A stretch of 64,000 nucleotides of DNA from assembly GCA_903844815.1 (NCBI GenBank), contig CAIMVD010000003.1:1-64000 (forward strand), given 5' to 3'. The notes under the pieces were generated by a model. That model was given only the letters and a program-made list of their open reading frames with translations, was not told the origin of the DNA and ran no database searches. The first letter of the stretch is position 1, and every line of letters begins with the position of its first letter. Below are positions 1-6,919 of this stretch, piece after piece. The position numbers and the translations under genes are program-made. The stretch is from an uncultured Bacteroidota bacterium. Its GTDB lineage: Bacteria; Bacteroidota; Bacteroidia; Bacteroidales; VadinHA17.

Positions 1-1
1 A

Positions 2-118
2 ATTCTTCACCCCTCAACCAGAGAATACTCTTTACAGGAGCTTTTAAATAAAATTACTAATGAAAATATTCATTCTGAGGTTACTACAGGAGACCAGACA
101 GGAGGCGAAGCATGGTAG
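2..118 (+). CDS. mazE: MazE-like antitoxin, C-terminal part (cut by window start)
   Basis: Reading from base 2 gives an open frame that runs into TAG at 116-118 and ends ...ENIHSEVTTGDQTGGEAW. This closely resembles the C-terminal tail of MazE, the flexible acidic segment that ends in Trp and wraps around MazF. The DNA-binding N-terminal half lies outside the window, so neither the start codon nor autoregulation can be judged. The stop overlaps the mazF start (ATGGTAG), the translational coupling typical of mazEF. The frame is too short and incomplete to appear in the ORF track. Known for the family: MazE neutralises MazF and represses the operon. Confidence 0.8.
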   Translation: MLHPSTREYSLQELLNKITNENIHSEVTTGDQTGGEAW

Positions 119-444
119 CTTATGTTCCTGACCGGGGTGATCTGGTTTGGCTTCAGTTTGACCCGCAAATTGGACATGAACAGGCTGGGACGAGACCTGC
201 ATTGACTCTATCCCCAAGAGCATATAATGAAAAAGTCGGACTCGCAATTTTTTGTCCTGTTACAAGCAATGAGAAGGGTTATCCTTTTGAAGTGAAAATC
301 GAAGAACAAAAAATCCGGGGTGTAATATTGGCCGATCAGGTTAAAAGCCTTGACTGGAGAAAGAGAGAGGCACAATTTATTGTTAAAGCACCTGCAAAAG
401 TTGTTATTGAAGTAATTAAATTATTAAGTACTTTGGTAAACTAG
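112..444 (+). CDS. mazF: MazF/PemK family endoribonuclease toxin
   Basis: This 110-residue protein has the family's normal length and the opening signature RGDLVWLQFDPQIGHEQAG followed by RPALTLSP, which forms the active-site strand-loop of MazF/PemK mRNA interferases. The later segment GVILADQVKSLDWRKR matches the conserved GxVL.DQ(V/I)(K/R)(S/T)LD..R motif. Family role: single-strand, sequence-specific mRNA cleavage that halts growth when the antitoxin is degraded. The gene overlaps the antitoxin by 7 bases, so the two form an operon. Nothing suggests inactivation: the N-terminal Arg-Gly-Asp region and the mid-protein motif are both intact. Confidence 0.9.
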   Translation: MVAYVPDRGDLVWLQFDPQIGHEQAGTRPALTLSPRAYNEKVGLAIFCPVTSNEKGYPFEVKIEEQKIRGVILADQVKSLDWRKREAQFIVKAPAKVVIEVIKLLSTLVN

Positions 445-503
445 TCTTTTAACCTTAGTGAATTAAATGATTAAAGTTGTATGAATAGGGAGGAAGGCTG
501 CTT

Positions 504-731
504 ATGACTGTAATGGATATCAGGGGTCTTTCTGCAAGGGCATACAACAGGATCTTAAAAGTAGCAAGGGCAGCCGCCGATCCGGAAGCCTCTGATAAGA
601 TTAATGCCTCTCATATCTTCGAAGCAATCAACCACCGGAATCCCGACAGGGATGGGTGGCATGATAGGTTTATTTCAGAATATGTATTATATTCCGAACC
701 TGTTTGCCGTGATATTTCAGTTAGCTTGTGA
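504..731 (+). pseudogene. Orphan C-terminal fragment of a ComM/YifB-type Mg-chelatase-like protein
   Basis: The 75-codon frame contains RGLSARAYNRILKVARAAAD and then EAINHRNPDRDGW. Together these form the conserved C-terminal domain (Mg_chelatase_C) of ComM/YifB AAA+ proteins, normally around 500 residues long. The AAA+ core is absent: only 59 bases separate this frame from mazF and they carry no matching sequence. After DGW the sequence departs from the family (HDRFISEYVLY...). The most likely reading is a decayed remnant beside the toxin-antitoxin pair. A free-standing small protein is possible, since the frame has its own ATG and a purine-rich GGAGGAAGG stretch just upstream. Confidence 0.65.
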
Positions 732-771
732 ACAGAGAAGTAAACCATAAACATTAACAAATTAAAACTAT

Positions 772-1971
772 ATGAAAAAATTGTCTTTGCTTGGCACCGG
801 ACTTATAGGCGCCTTTTATACAATGTCGCTGACAGGACAGCGCAGACCGGATCGAATCGTAAATGTATGTTCGGGCCACGAAGAGTCGGCCAGGAAATTC
901 GCTGAGAAATGGAATATCCCCAGGCATACAACAAGCATGAAAGAGGCCATTGAAGATCCGGAGGTAGAGGTTGTTGTGGTAGCCTTGCCGAACTACCTTC
1001 ATAAGGAAGCAATCCTGATGGCCTGTAAGGCGAAAAAAGGAATCCTTTGCACCAAGCCACTGGCTACAAACGGAGCTGAGGCTGCAGAGATACTTGCTGC
1101 AGTTGAGGAAGCCGGAGTCTTCCACGGTTACCTCGAGGACCTTGTCTATACTCCAAAAACCCTGAAAGCTATTGAAATGATCAGGAACGGATCATGTGGA
1201 CGCATACTCTGGACCAAATCGCGGGAGGCTCATTCCGGTCCTCACAGCGCCTGGTTCTGGGATAAAAAGCAATCAGGTGGCGGAGCCCTGGTTGACCTTG
1301 GCTGCCATTGCATAGAGATTGGAAGGAACTATATAGGAAAAGATATCAGGCCTGTTGAGGTGATGTGCTGGGCCGAAACCCAGGTAAAACCCATCGAGGC
1401 GGAAGACCATGCGATAGCGCTTATCAAATACGAGAGCGGAGCAATCTCTCAGGTAGAGGTCAGCTGGAACTTCAGGGGTGGAATGGACCTCAGGGATGAA
1501 GTATCAGGAACGGAAGGAACGATAAGGCTCGATCACTGGCTGCGTACAGGATTGGAAGTATTCACAACAGGTAATACAGGGAATTATGTCTCGGAGAAGA
1601 CTGAAAGCGATTCCGGCTGGCTCTTCCCGGTAGGGGATGAGGTCCATTCCCTTGGATATAATGATATGTTTACCGACATGCTTGATTCATTGGAGCAGGG
1701 GAGAGAGCCAAAGGAAACCTTCTACGACGGTTATATCGTCAACGCTATCATGGACGCCTGCTACAAGTCGGCCGGATCCAAAAAATGGGAGCCTGTTGAG
1801 CTTGCAGTCTGGAGAGGAACGGAAGGACTATCATCTAATGTCGACCTGATCGATTTTGATGAGCTTCATTATCTTATCAAAGAAGAGAAGATGCCCGATG
1901 GAAATATTAAAATAATGCTGAAGGAAAAGACGACAGGTAACATCATTCAGAAAATCAAATCCGAAAAGTGA
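772..1971 (+). CDS. Gfo/Idh/MocA family NAD(P)-dependent oxidoreductase
   Basis: This 399-residue protein starts with a Rossmann nucleotide-binding motif (LGTGLIG, residues about 7-13). VVVALPNYLH follows near residue 70, and CTKPLATNG near residue 93 corresponds to the EKP-type catalytic/cofactor motif of Gfo/Idh/MocA enzymes. The C-terminal alpha/beta domain contains GGGALVDLGCHCIEIGRN, matching the family's G(G)GxLxDxGxHxxD region with the His that helps in catalysis. The family oxidises or epimerises sugars, inositols and amino sugars with NAD(P); the substrate cannot be deduced here. It appears to be transcribed alone: a strong terminator lies 150 bases downstream, before a separate promoter. 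The ORF on the opposite strand (754-1125) is a shadow. Confidence 0.85.
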   Translation: MKKLSLLGTGLIGAFYTMSLTGQRRPDRIVNVCSGHEESARKFAEKWNIPRHTTSMKEAIEDPEVEVVVVALPNYLHKEAILMACKAKKGILCTKPLATNGAEAAEILAAVEEAGVFHGYLEDLVYTPKTLKAIEMIRNGSCGRILWTKSREAHSGPHSAWFWDKKQSGGGALVDLGCHCIEIGRNYIGKDIRPVEVMCWAETQVKPIEAEDHAIALIKYESGAISQVEVSWNFRGGMDLRDEVSGTEGTIRLDHWLRTGLEVFTTGNTGNYVSEKTESDSGWLFPVGDEVHSLGYNDMFTDMLDSLEQGREPKETFYDGYIVNAIMDACYKSAGSKKWEPVELAVWRGTEGLSSNVDLIDFDELHYLIKEEKMPDGNIKIMLKEKTTGNIIQKIKSEK

Positions 1972-1979
1972 TGTAAAAA

Positions 1980-1993
1980 TCAACACATGTTGA
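1980..1993. promoter_or_regulatory. Dyad TCAACA-CA-TGTTGA, candidate activator site
   Basis: A perfect 6-base inverted repeat with a 2-base spacer. Its left part (TCAACACAT) recurs at 2069-2077 in TCAACACATCGGGTTG, where CAAC...GTTG again forms a shorter dyad. The two copies lie about 190 and 100 bases before the start point predicted from the sigma54-like promoter, the usual distance for NtrC-class enhancer sites. Binding by the regulator at 8609 is inferred. Confidence 0.35.
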
Positions 1994-2022
1994 ATAAATA
2001 TACAAGTGGTATAAATACATTG

Positions 2023-2039
2023 ATTAACAGACTGTTAAT
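2023..2039. promoter_or_regulatory. Perfect 17-base palindrome ATTAACAG-A-CTGTTAAT, candidate activator site
   Basis: Two 8-base arms match exactly around one central base. No T-tract follows, so this is not a terminator. It sits roughly 145 bases upstream of the predicted sigma54 start point, in the spacing expected of an enhancer site for an NtrC-family activator; one is encoded at 8609-9949. The dimensions fit a dimeric Fis-type helix-turn-helix. The link to that regulator is inference. Confidence 0.4.
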
Positions 2040-2120
2040 GAAATAACAAGACATAAGTGTAAATAAATTCAACACATCGGGTTGTTTAGCATCTCAGCTT
2101 TTAAGATTTAAGTTACATTA

Positions 2121-2148
2121 AGTCAGGGTATTATGCCCTGACTTTTTT
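2121..2148 (+). terminator. Rho-independent terminator after the Gfo/Idh/MocA gene
   Basis: The arms AGTCAGGG and CCCTGACT pair over 8 bases around a 7-base loop, directly followed by a run of T (ctttttta). It lies about 150 bases beyond the oxidoreductase stop and immediately before the sigma54-like promoter, so it insulates the next operon. Confidence 0.8.
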
Positions 2149-2149
2149 A

Positions 2150-2166
2150 TTGGCACTATTGTTGAT
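2150..2166 (+). promoter_or_regulatory. Sigma54 (RpoN)-type -24/-12 promoter for the ferredoxin/NrfD operon
   Basis: The sequence TTGGCAC-TATTG-TTGAT matches the sigma54 consensus TTGGCAC-N5-TTGCW in the whole -24 element and three of four core bases of the -12 element (TTGA for TTGC), with the required 10 bases between the GG and the -12 dinucleotide. The predicted start is near 2177, leaving a leader of about 75 bases. An NtrC-type activator with the GAFTGA loop is encoded downstream (8609-9949), which strengthens the call. rpoN itself is not in the window. Confidence 0.55.
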
Positions 2167-2250
2167 TTAATATACAGGAACTGAACAGCAAGAGTTCTTA
2201 CTGGTTTTGAAAACGTCAGATTAAATAGAATAACCTCTTATTTTAAAATT

Positions 2251-3966
2251 ATGAAAAAGATAGTGTGTTTTTTAACAGTTTTGTTTTTAATGAGTTACGG
2301 AAGTTTTTCTGTCATGGCTTCAGTAAACCCGGACGAAACTAACTCCGGTGATTCTATCAGGGTGGTATCTGCACCCGAATTATTGACTCTCTCGGAGAAG
2401 TGGGCGGCAGAATACAACAGGTTAAATCCTGACGTGAAAATCAAAATCGTTCAGGCTGATGGAAAAATTCCGGCAGCAACCTTTTTCAGGGAAGGTGTCA
2501 TTGGTTTCGTTCCTGATAATTATCTGGCCGCAGCTGAAATTGAATCAGCATGGAAAATGGTTGTCGGCAGGGATGTAATCGTCCCGGTAATGAACGCGAA
2601 TAATCCTTTTCTGGCTGAGATAAACGATCATGGTATTTCAGCAGGGTCATTGAAGATGTTTCTGAGCGATCCTGATTCACGTACCTGGGGTACCCTGCTC
2701 GGAGGTGTTCAGAAAGATAAGGCTTCATACTATATGTTAAATGATCCCTCGCTTACTTCTAACCTCTCTCTTTTCCTTGAAAAGGACATAGTAACAGAGG
2801 GAGGGACCGGCGTTGGCAATAGTGATGAACTAATTGCAGCCATCAGGAAGGACCCTTATGCTATAGGATTTTGCAGGCTGGCAAACATCCTCGATGCCGA
2901 CAATCAGGCTTTCACTGCAAATATCAGGCTGATACCTGTCGACAGGAATAATAACGGAACCCTCGACTACAATGAAAAAATATATGAAGATTTAGGTGCT
3001 TTTTCAAGAGGCATATGGATAGGGAAATATCCAAGGTCGCTGGTTACAAACATTTACTCTGTTTCAGGTGTACAGCCTACGGGTGTTAAGGAAACAGCTT
3101 TTCTGAAATGGGTCCTTTCCGACGGGCAGAAATTTCTTGGGAACAATGGCTTTTCTGACCTCCTTGTTGCCGAAAGACAAAGCGCCGCCGACAGGCTTTA
3201 TATAACCAGGGTTTCTCCTCTTCAGGCCGGCTCTGATTTCTCCTTGCTGAAAGCAGCAATGGCGATACTCGGACTGATAATTGTTGCAGGATTTATTGCT
3301 GATGCTGCCTTCAGGTATAACAGGCGCAAAAATCTTGTAATGAATGTAGTAACTACCTCGCCTCTTTCGTTTCCCGGAGAAAGCGGAATTAAGGTTCCTG
3401 CAGGACTCTATTTCGACAAGACCCACACCTGGGCATTCATGGAAAAGAGCGGAGTTGTTACAGTTGGAATAGACGACTTTCTTCAGCATGTTACAGGTCC
3501 GATCTCAAGAATCAGGATGAAGGGTGAAGGAAAGAAGATAAAAAAGGGAGAGCCTATCCTGTCTATCATCCAGAACGGGAAGCAGCTTCATCTTTATGCA
3601 CCTGTATCGGGAACTATTACTGAACAGAACTCGAGGCTGGAGGAGAATTCAACCCTGATAAATGAATCGCCCTACGGCGAGGGCTGGATTTATAAGATAG
3701 AACCATCGAACTGGATCAACGAAAATCAGCTTCTGTTTATGGCTGACAGGCAGAGACAATTTCTTAAAAAAGAATTTTTGAGGCTCAAGGATTTTCTTGC
3801 TGCTGCAGTGAATGGACAGGAAGGCAATCTTATACCGGTTGTGTTGCAGGACGGGGGAGAGATAAAAGACGGAATCCTTTCGGATATGGGGCCGGAGGTA
3901 TGGGAAGACTTTCAAACCAATTTTATTGATCCGTCAAGACAGGTCTGGTTTTACGAGATATTTTAA
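2251..3966 (+). CDS. Periplasmic-binding-like / GcvH-like fusion protein, membrane anchored
   Basis: Three parts can be seen in 571 residues. An N-terminal signal peptide (about 1-23) is followed by a PstS/type 2 periplasmic-binding-like domain (about 35-320; SIRVVSAPELLTLSEKWAAE..., AIGFCRL..., FLKWVLSDGQKFL). One membrane helix follows (about 331-353, AAMAILGLIIVAGFIADAAF). From about 380 there is a cytoplasmic hammerhead domain like the glycine-cleavage H protein (HTWAFMEKSGVVTVGIDDF, LYAPVSGTI, ESPYGEGWIYKI). The lipoyl-lysine position is odd: the hairpin tip reads QNGK, with the Lys one residue late. A C-terminal segment (VLQDGGEIKDG...PEVWEDFQTNF) is shared with the protein at 6122. It heads an operon with a ferredoxin and an NrfD-like protein. 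Function unknown; a ligand-sensing or assembly subunit of the redox complex is an inference. Confidence 0.75.
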   Translation: MKKIVCFLTVLFLMSYGSFSVMASVNPDETNSGDSIRVVSAPELLTLSEKWAAEYNRLNPDVKIKIVQADGKIPAATFFREGVIGFVPDNYLAAAEIESAWKMVVGRDVIVPVMNANNPFLAEINDHGISAGSLKMFLSDPDSRTWGTLLGGVQKDKASYYMLNDPSLTSNLSLFLEKDIVTEGGTGVGNSDELIAAIRKDPYAIGFCRLANILDADNQAFTANIRLIPVDRNNNGTLDYNEKIYEDLGAFSRGIWIGKYPRSLVTNIYSVSGVQPTGVKETAFLKWVLSDGQKFLGNNGFSDLLVAERQSAADRLYITRVSPLQAGSDFSLLKAAMAILGLIIVAGFIADAAFRYNRRKNLVMNVVTTSPLSFPGESGIKVPAGLYFDKTHTWAFMEKSGVVTVGIDDFLQHVTGPISRIRMKGEGKKIKKGEPILSIIQNGKQLHLYAPVSGTITEQNSRLEENSTLINESPYGEGWIYKIEPSNWINENQLLFMADRQRQFLKKEFLRLKDFLAAAVNGQEGNLIPVVLQDGGEIKDGILSDMGPEVWEDFQTNFIDPSRQVWFYEIF

Positions 3967-3986
3967 GAATCTAAATAAAAAAAGTC

Positions 3987-4850
3987 ATGGATTTAAACAG
4001 AAGAACATTTTTCAGGGTCCTGGGTGCGACGGGGATCGCTGCGGCAACGGGACAACGCCTGGCAGCTGCTCCCCCCGGAGGAAGCCTTACCGAATTCTCC
4101 GGCATACTATATGATTCAACTCTTTGTGCAGGCTGTCAGAACTGCGAAGTCACGTGTGCAGAGGCAAACGGCCTGCCTGCCCCGACAGCGACGATGGAAG
4201 CAGGGGTAACCAGGAACACCGACGAAGCACACAGAACCGTTGTCAACACCTTTACAACTTCAAAGGGCGAAGCTTTTTGCAAAAAACAGTGCATGCATTG
4301 CAACGAACCTGCCTGTACTGCCGCCTGCCTGACTCAGGCTATGTACAAGACAAAGGAAGGGCCGGTTATCTGGAGAGGCGAAAAGTGCATGGGATGCCGT
4401 TATTGCATGGTCTCATGTCCTTTCGACATTCCTAAATTTGAGTATCACAGCGCAAATCCCAAAATTGAGAAATGCACAATGTGCTATGAGAAAATGATTG
4501 ATGGCAAAAAACCGGCATGCGTTGAAAACTGCCCTGCCGGAGCTCTTGTCGCGGGATCCAGAAGAGAGCTTATTAAAGAAGCGCGGAAAAGGATCGCTGC
4601 CAATCCCGACCAGTATGTTGATTATATCTATGGAGAACATGAGGCAGGCGGAACCGGAAGCCTGTATCTTTCGGGTGTCCCCTTTGATGAGATTGGTCTT
4701 AAAACTTCAATCCAGACAAAGTCGTATCCCGAACTTTCTAAGGGATTTCTTTACAGCGTTCCAACGATTTTTGTTCTCTGGCCAGCGCTGCTGCTGGGTC
4801 TGAAAGAAGCCACCAAAAATAATAACTCTAACTCTGAAGATCATGAATAG
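3987..4850 (+). CDS. Tat-exported four-[4Fe-4S] ferredoxin subunit (HybA/DmsB/NrfC type)
   Basis: The 287-residue protein opens with a twin-arginine signal (NRRTFFRVLGATGIAAATG). Four cysteine groups follow: CAGCQNCEVTC (from C47), CKKQCMHCNEPACTAAC, CMGCRYCMVSC and CTMCYEKM...CVENC. This is the spacing of the electron-transfer subunit of DMSO-reductase-like and hydrogenase-2-like membrane complexes. A C-terminal hydrophobic stretch (FLYSVPTIFVLWPALLLGL) is a probable membrane anchor as in HybA. It starts 20 bases after the fusion protein and overlaps the NrfD-like gene by 8 bases (ATGAATAG), so translation is coupled. Known family role: relays electrons between a catalytic subunit and the quinone-reactive NrfD partner. 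No catalytic subunit gene is nearby. A TatC gene occurs at 50 kb. Confidence 0.9.
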   Translation: MDLNRRTFFRVLGATGIAAATGQRLAAAPPGGSLTEFSGILYDSTLCAGCQNCEVTCAEANGLPAPTATMEAGVTRNTDEAHRTVVNTFTTSKGEAFCKKQCMHCNEPACTAACLTQAMYKTKEGPVIWRGEKCMGCRYCMVSCPFDIPKFEYHSANPKIEKCTMCYEKMIDGKKPACVENCPAGALVAGSRRELIKEARKRIAANPDQYVDYIYGEHEAGGTGSLYLSGVPFDEIGLKTSIQTKSYPELSKGFLYSVPTIFVLWPALLLGLKEATKNNNSNSEDHE

Positions 4851-6072
4851 CCCAGGTTATGCTCTTGCAAAAGACAATGACGGCAAACCCTTCTGGAAAT
4901 TTATTGCCGGGGAACTAAAGCCAAAAGGCAAGTTTCTTACGCCTTTCAATATCATATCGGTTCCCGTGATGATAGCCGGACTGATAATCATCGTAATCAG
5001 GTTCTGGAAGGGACTTGGAGAGGTTACGAACCTTACACAGGAGGTTCCATGGGGACTTTGGATAGGTTTTGATGTGGTCACAGGTGTTGCTTTTGCCGGC
5101 GGAGCCTATGTTCTGACCTTCATGGTCTATATCCTGAATATGAAGCAATACCACTCACTTGTCAGGGTTACTGTCCTTAACGGTTTCCTGGCATACGTCT
5201 TCTATGCAGGTGCTCTTTTGCTTGACCTGGGGCGGCCTTGGAATGTAATAAATCCTATAATAGGAAACAGTTTCGGTACCAGTTCTGTTTTATTTCTTGT
5301 TGCCTGGCATTTCCTCCTTTACATGATGGCTCAGCTTCTTGAATTCTCACCTGCCATCGCCGAATGGCTCGGCGCCAGGCGTGCCAGGAAAATCCTGTCG
5401 GGGATGACAGTCGGTGCGGTTATTTTCGGCATTACCCTTTCGACACTTCACCAGTCAGGGCTAGGGGCACTTTACCTGATGGCAAAGGATAAAATCCACC
5501 CGCTCTGGTATTCCGAATTCATACCGGTAATGTTCTTTGTATCCAGCATCTTCGCTGGCCTGTCGATGGTAATCTTTGAAGGATCGATCAGTCACAGAGT
5601 TTTCTTTGATCAGATAAGCGAAGAGAATCATAAAAAACAGAAGAACATAGTGAGGGGTCTGTCAAAGATCTGCGCCGTTGCCATGTTTGCCTATTTTACT
5701 TTGCAGGTGCTTGTTTTTATCCACGGCAAAAGGTGGGAATACCTCGACACGTCAATGGGATACTGGTACCTGCTTGAAATGATCGGCTTTGTCCTTCTTC
5801 CTATGACGCTTTTCTTTACAAGTTACAGGAAGAATAATATCACGCTGATTCGCGTTGCCGCAATAATTACAATGTTAGGCATAATTATGAACAGGCTTAA
5901 TGTGACAGTCATTGGTTTCAGGTGGGATCAGGCAATAAGGTATGTTCCTACATGGATGGAACTCGTTGTCACGCTCACAGTTATATTTACGGAAATATGG
6001 ATATTCCGGTGGGTGATTAACAGGATGCCTGTGCTTCGCGATTCGCCATCATGGGTAAAAGATGAGGAATAA
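4843..6072 (+). CDS. NrfD/HybB-like integral membrane quinone-interacting subunit
   Basis: The 409 residues form about ten hydrophobic helices, beginning near residue 37 (PFNIISVPVMIAGLIIIVIRFW). PWGLWIGFDVVTGVAFAGGAYV and the GRPW segment LLLDLGRPWNVINP are hallmarks of HybB/DsrP/NrfD proteins. The family exchanges electrons with (mena)quinone and, in some members, takes part in proton translocation. Length matches HybB (about 390-410) better than short PsrC. It overlaps the ferredoxin gene upstream and is followed after 49 bases by the second GcvH-like protein. The pairing with a four-cluster ferredoxin is as in Hyb and Dsr complexes, but no hydrogenase, sulfite-reductase or molybdoenzyme gene is present here. 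Confidence 0.9.
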   Translation: MNSPGYALAKDNDGKPFWKFIAGELKPKGKFLTPFNIISVPVMIAGLIIIVIRFWKGLGEVTNLTQEVPWGLWIGFDVVTGVAFAGGAYVLTFMVYILNMKQYHSLVRVTVLNGFLAYVFYAGALLLDLGRPWNVINPIIGNSFGTSSVLFLVAWHFLLYMMAQLLEFSPAIAEWLGARRARKILSGMTVGAVIFGITLSTLHQSGLGALYLMAKDKIHPLWYSEFIPVMFFVSSIFAGLSMVIFEGSISHRVFFDQISEENHKKQKNIVRGLSKICAVAMFAYFTLQVLVFIHGKRWEYLDTSMGYWYLLEMIGFVLLPMTLFFTSYRKNNITLIRVAAIITMLGIIMNRLNVTVIGFRWDQAIRYVPTWMELVVTLTVIFTEIWIFRWVINRMPVLRDSPSWVKDEE

Positions 6073-6121
6073 AAGAATCGTATAAAAGATCAATTGGTTA
6101 AACTGCATAAAAAATAAAGAG

Positions 6122-6829
6122 ATGGAAGGTTTCAGCTATAATAACATTTTTGACACCAAGGGAATAGAGTACCTTGTAATAATTGCTTTTCTGCTTTCGA
6201 TTATTCCTTTCTGGATAATTATTAATAAACCCGGAATAGTAAGCAGAATAAAGAAGTCGCTGGGTATATTTTCTGCAAGCACCCTTCGTGTTCCTGCAGG
6301 GTTATTTTACAGCAGGAATCACACCTGGGCTCATCTTGAAAAATCAGGTACGGCAAGGGTCGGTCTCGACGATTTTATCCTTCATGTTACCGGTGAGGTC
6401 AGTCTGGGCAGCCTGCTGAAGCCGGGTGATACAATAAAAAAGGGAGAACTCCTTGCATCAATCGACCATAACGGGAAACTACTGAATATTTTCTCTCCTG
6501 TTACAGGAACAATAACAGGCACAAATACGGGACTCTGTCAGGAGCCGGATGCCTTAATGGAAGATCCTTACGGAAAAGGGTGGATTTATAAGATTAAACC
6601 AACTCAATGGATCGAAGAGACAAGCAAATATTATCTTGCTGATGATGCGGCGGCCTGGGCAAAAAGGGAAGTTGAACGTGTAAAAGAATTTGTCGCGGTA
6701 TCTTCGGCTAAATATTCCACTAACAGTAAGTTTGCTGTCCTCCAGGATGGGGGTGAGTTATTCGACAATCCCCTCTCGGAGCTGCCTGATGAGGTCTGGC
6801 ATGATTTCCAGAAAACATTTTTAAGTTAA
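6122..6829 (+). CDS. Membrane-anchored GcvH-like domain protein
   Basis: This 235-residue protein has one N-terminal membrane helix (about 16-36, YLVIIAFLLSIIPFWIIIN). A GcvH-like hammerhead domain follows (HTWAHLEKSGTARVGLDDF..., IFSPVTGTI, EDPYGKGWIYKI). The same C-terminal module as in the fusion protein at 2251 closes it (VLQDGGELFDNPLSELPDEVWHDFQKTF). The two proteins are paralogous over nearly their whole cytoplasmic part, and both carry NGK at the position of the lipoyl hairpin. In this alignment the modifiable Lys of true H protein is replaced by Gly, with Lys next to it, so lipoylation is doubtful. Last gene of the operon; a strong terminator follows after 11 bases. Automatic annotation as a glycine-cleavage H protein would be misleading. 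Confidence 0.75.
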   Translation: MEGFSYNNIFDTKGIEYLVIIAFLLSIIPFWIIINKPGIVSRIKKSLGIFSASTLRVPAGLFYSRNHTWAHLEKSGTARVGLDDFILHVTGEVSLGSLLKPGDTIKKGELLASIDHNGKLLNIFSPVTGTITGTNTGLCQEPDALMEDPYGKGWIYKIKPTQWIEETSKYYLADDAAAWAKREVERVKEFVAVSSAKYSTNSKFAVLQDGGELFDNPLSELPDEVWHDFQKTFLS

Positions 6830-6840
6830 CAATAATTAAA

Positions 6841-6876
6841 ACGATTCCCGGACAAGCGCCGGGAATCGTTTTTTTA
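6841..6876 (+). terminator. Rho-independent terminator of the ferredoxin/NrfD operon
   Basis: The arms ACGATTCCCGG and CCGGGAATCGT pair perfectly over 11 bases around the loop ACAAGCG and are followed by TTTTTTAT. It lies 11 bases after the stop codon of the second GcvH-like gene and separates the operon from the sensor kinase gene. Confidence 0.92.
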
Positions 6877-6919
6877 TCTTAATTTTATAATCGTCATAAA
6901 CCAATACAGTCACCATTCC

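Noticed and set aside
6122-6829. Glycine cleavage system H protein
   Set aside because: It has a membrane helix, an extra tail, no Lys at the lipoyl position, and no gcvT/gcvP neighbours; it belongs to the redox operon instead.
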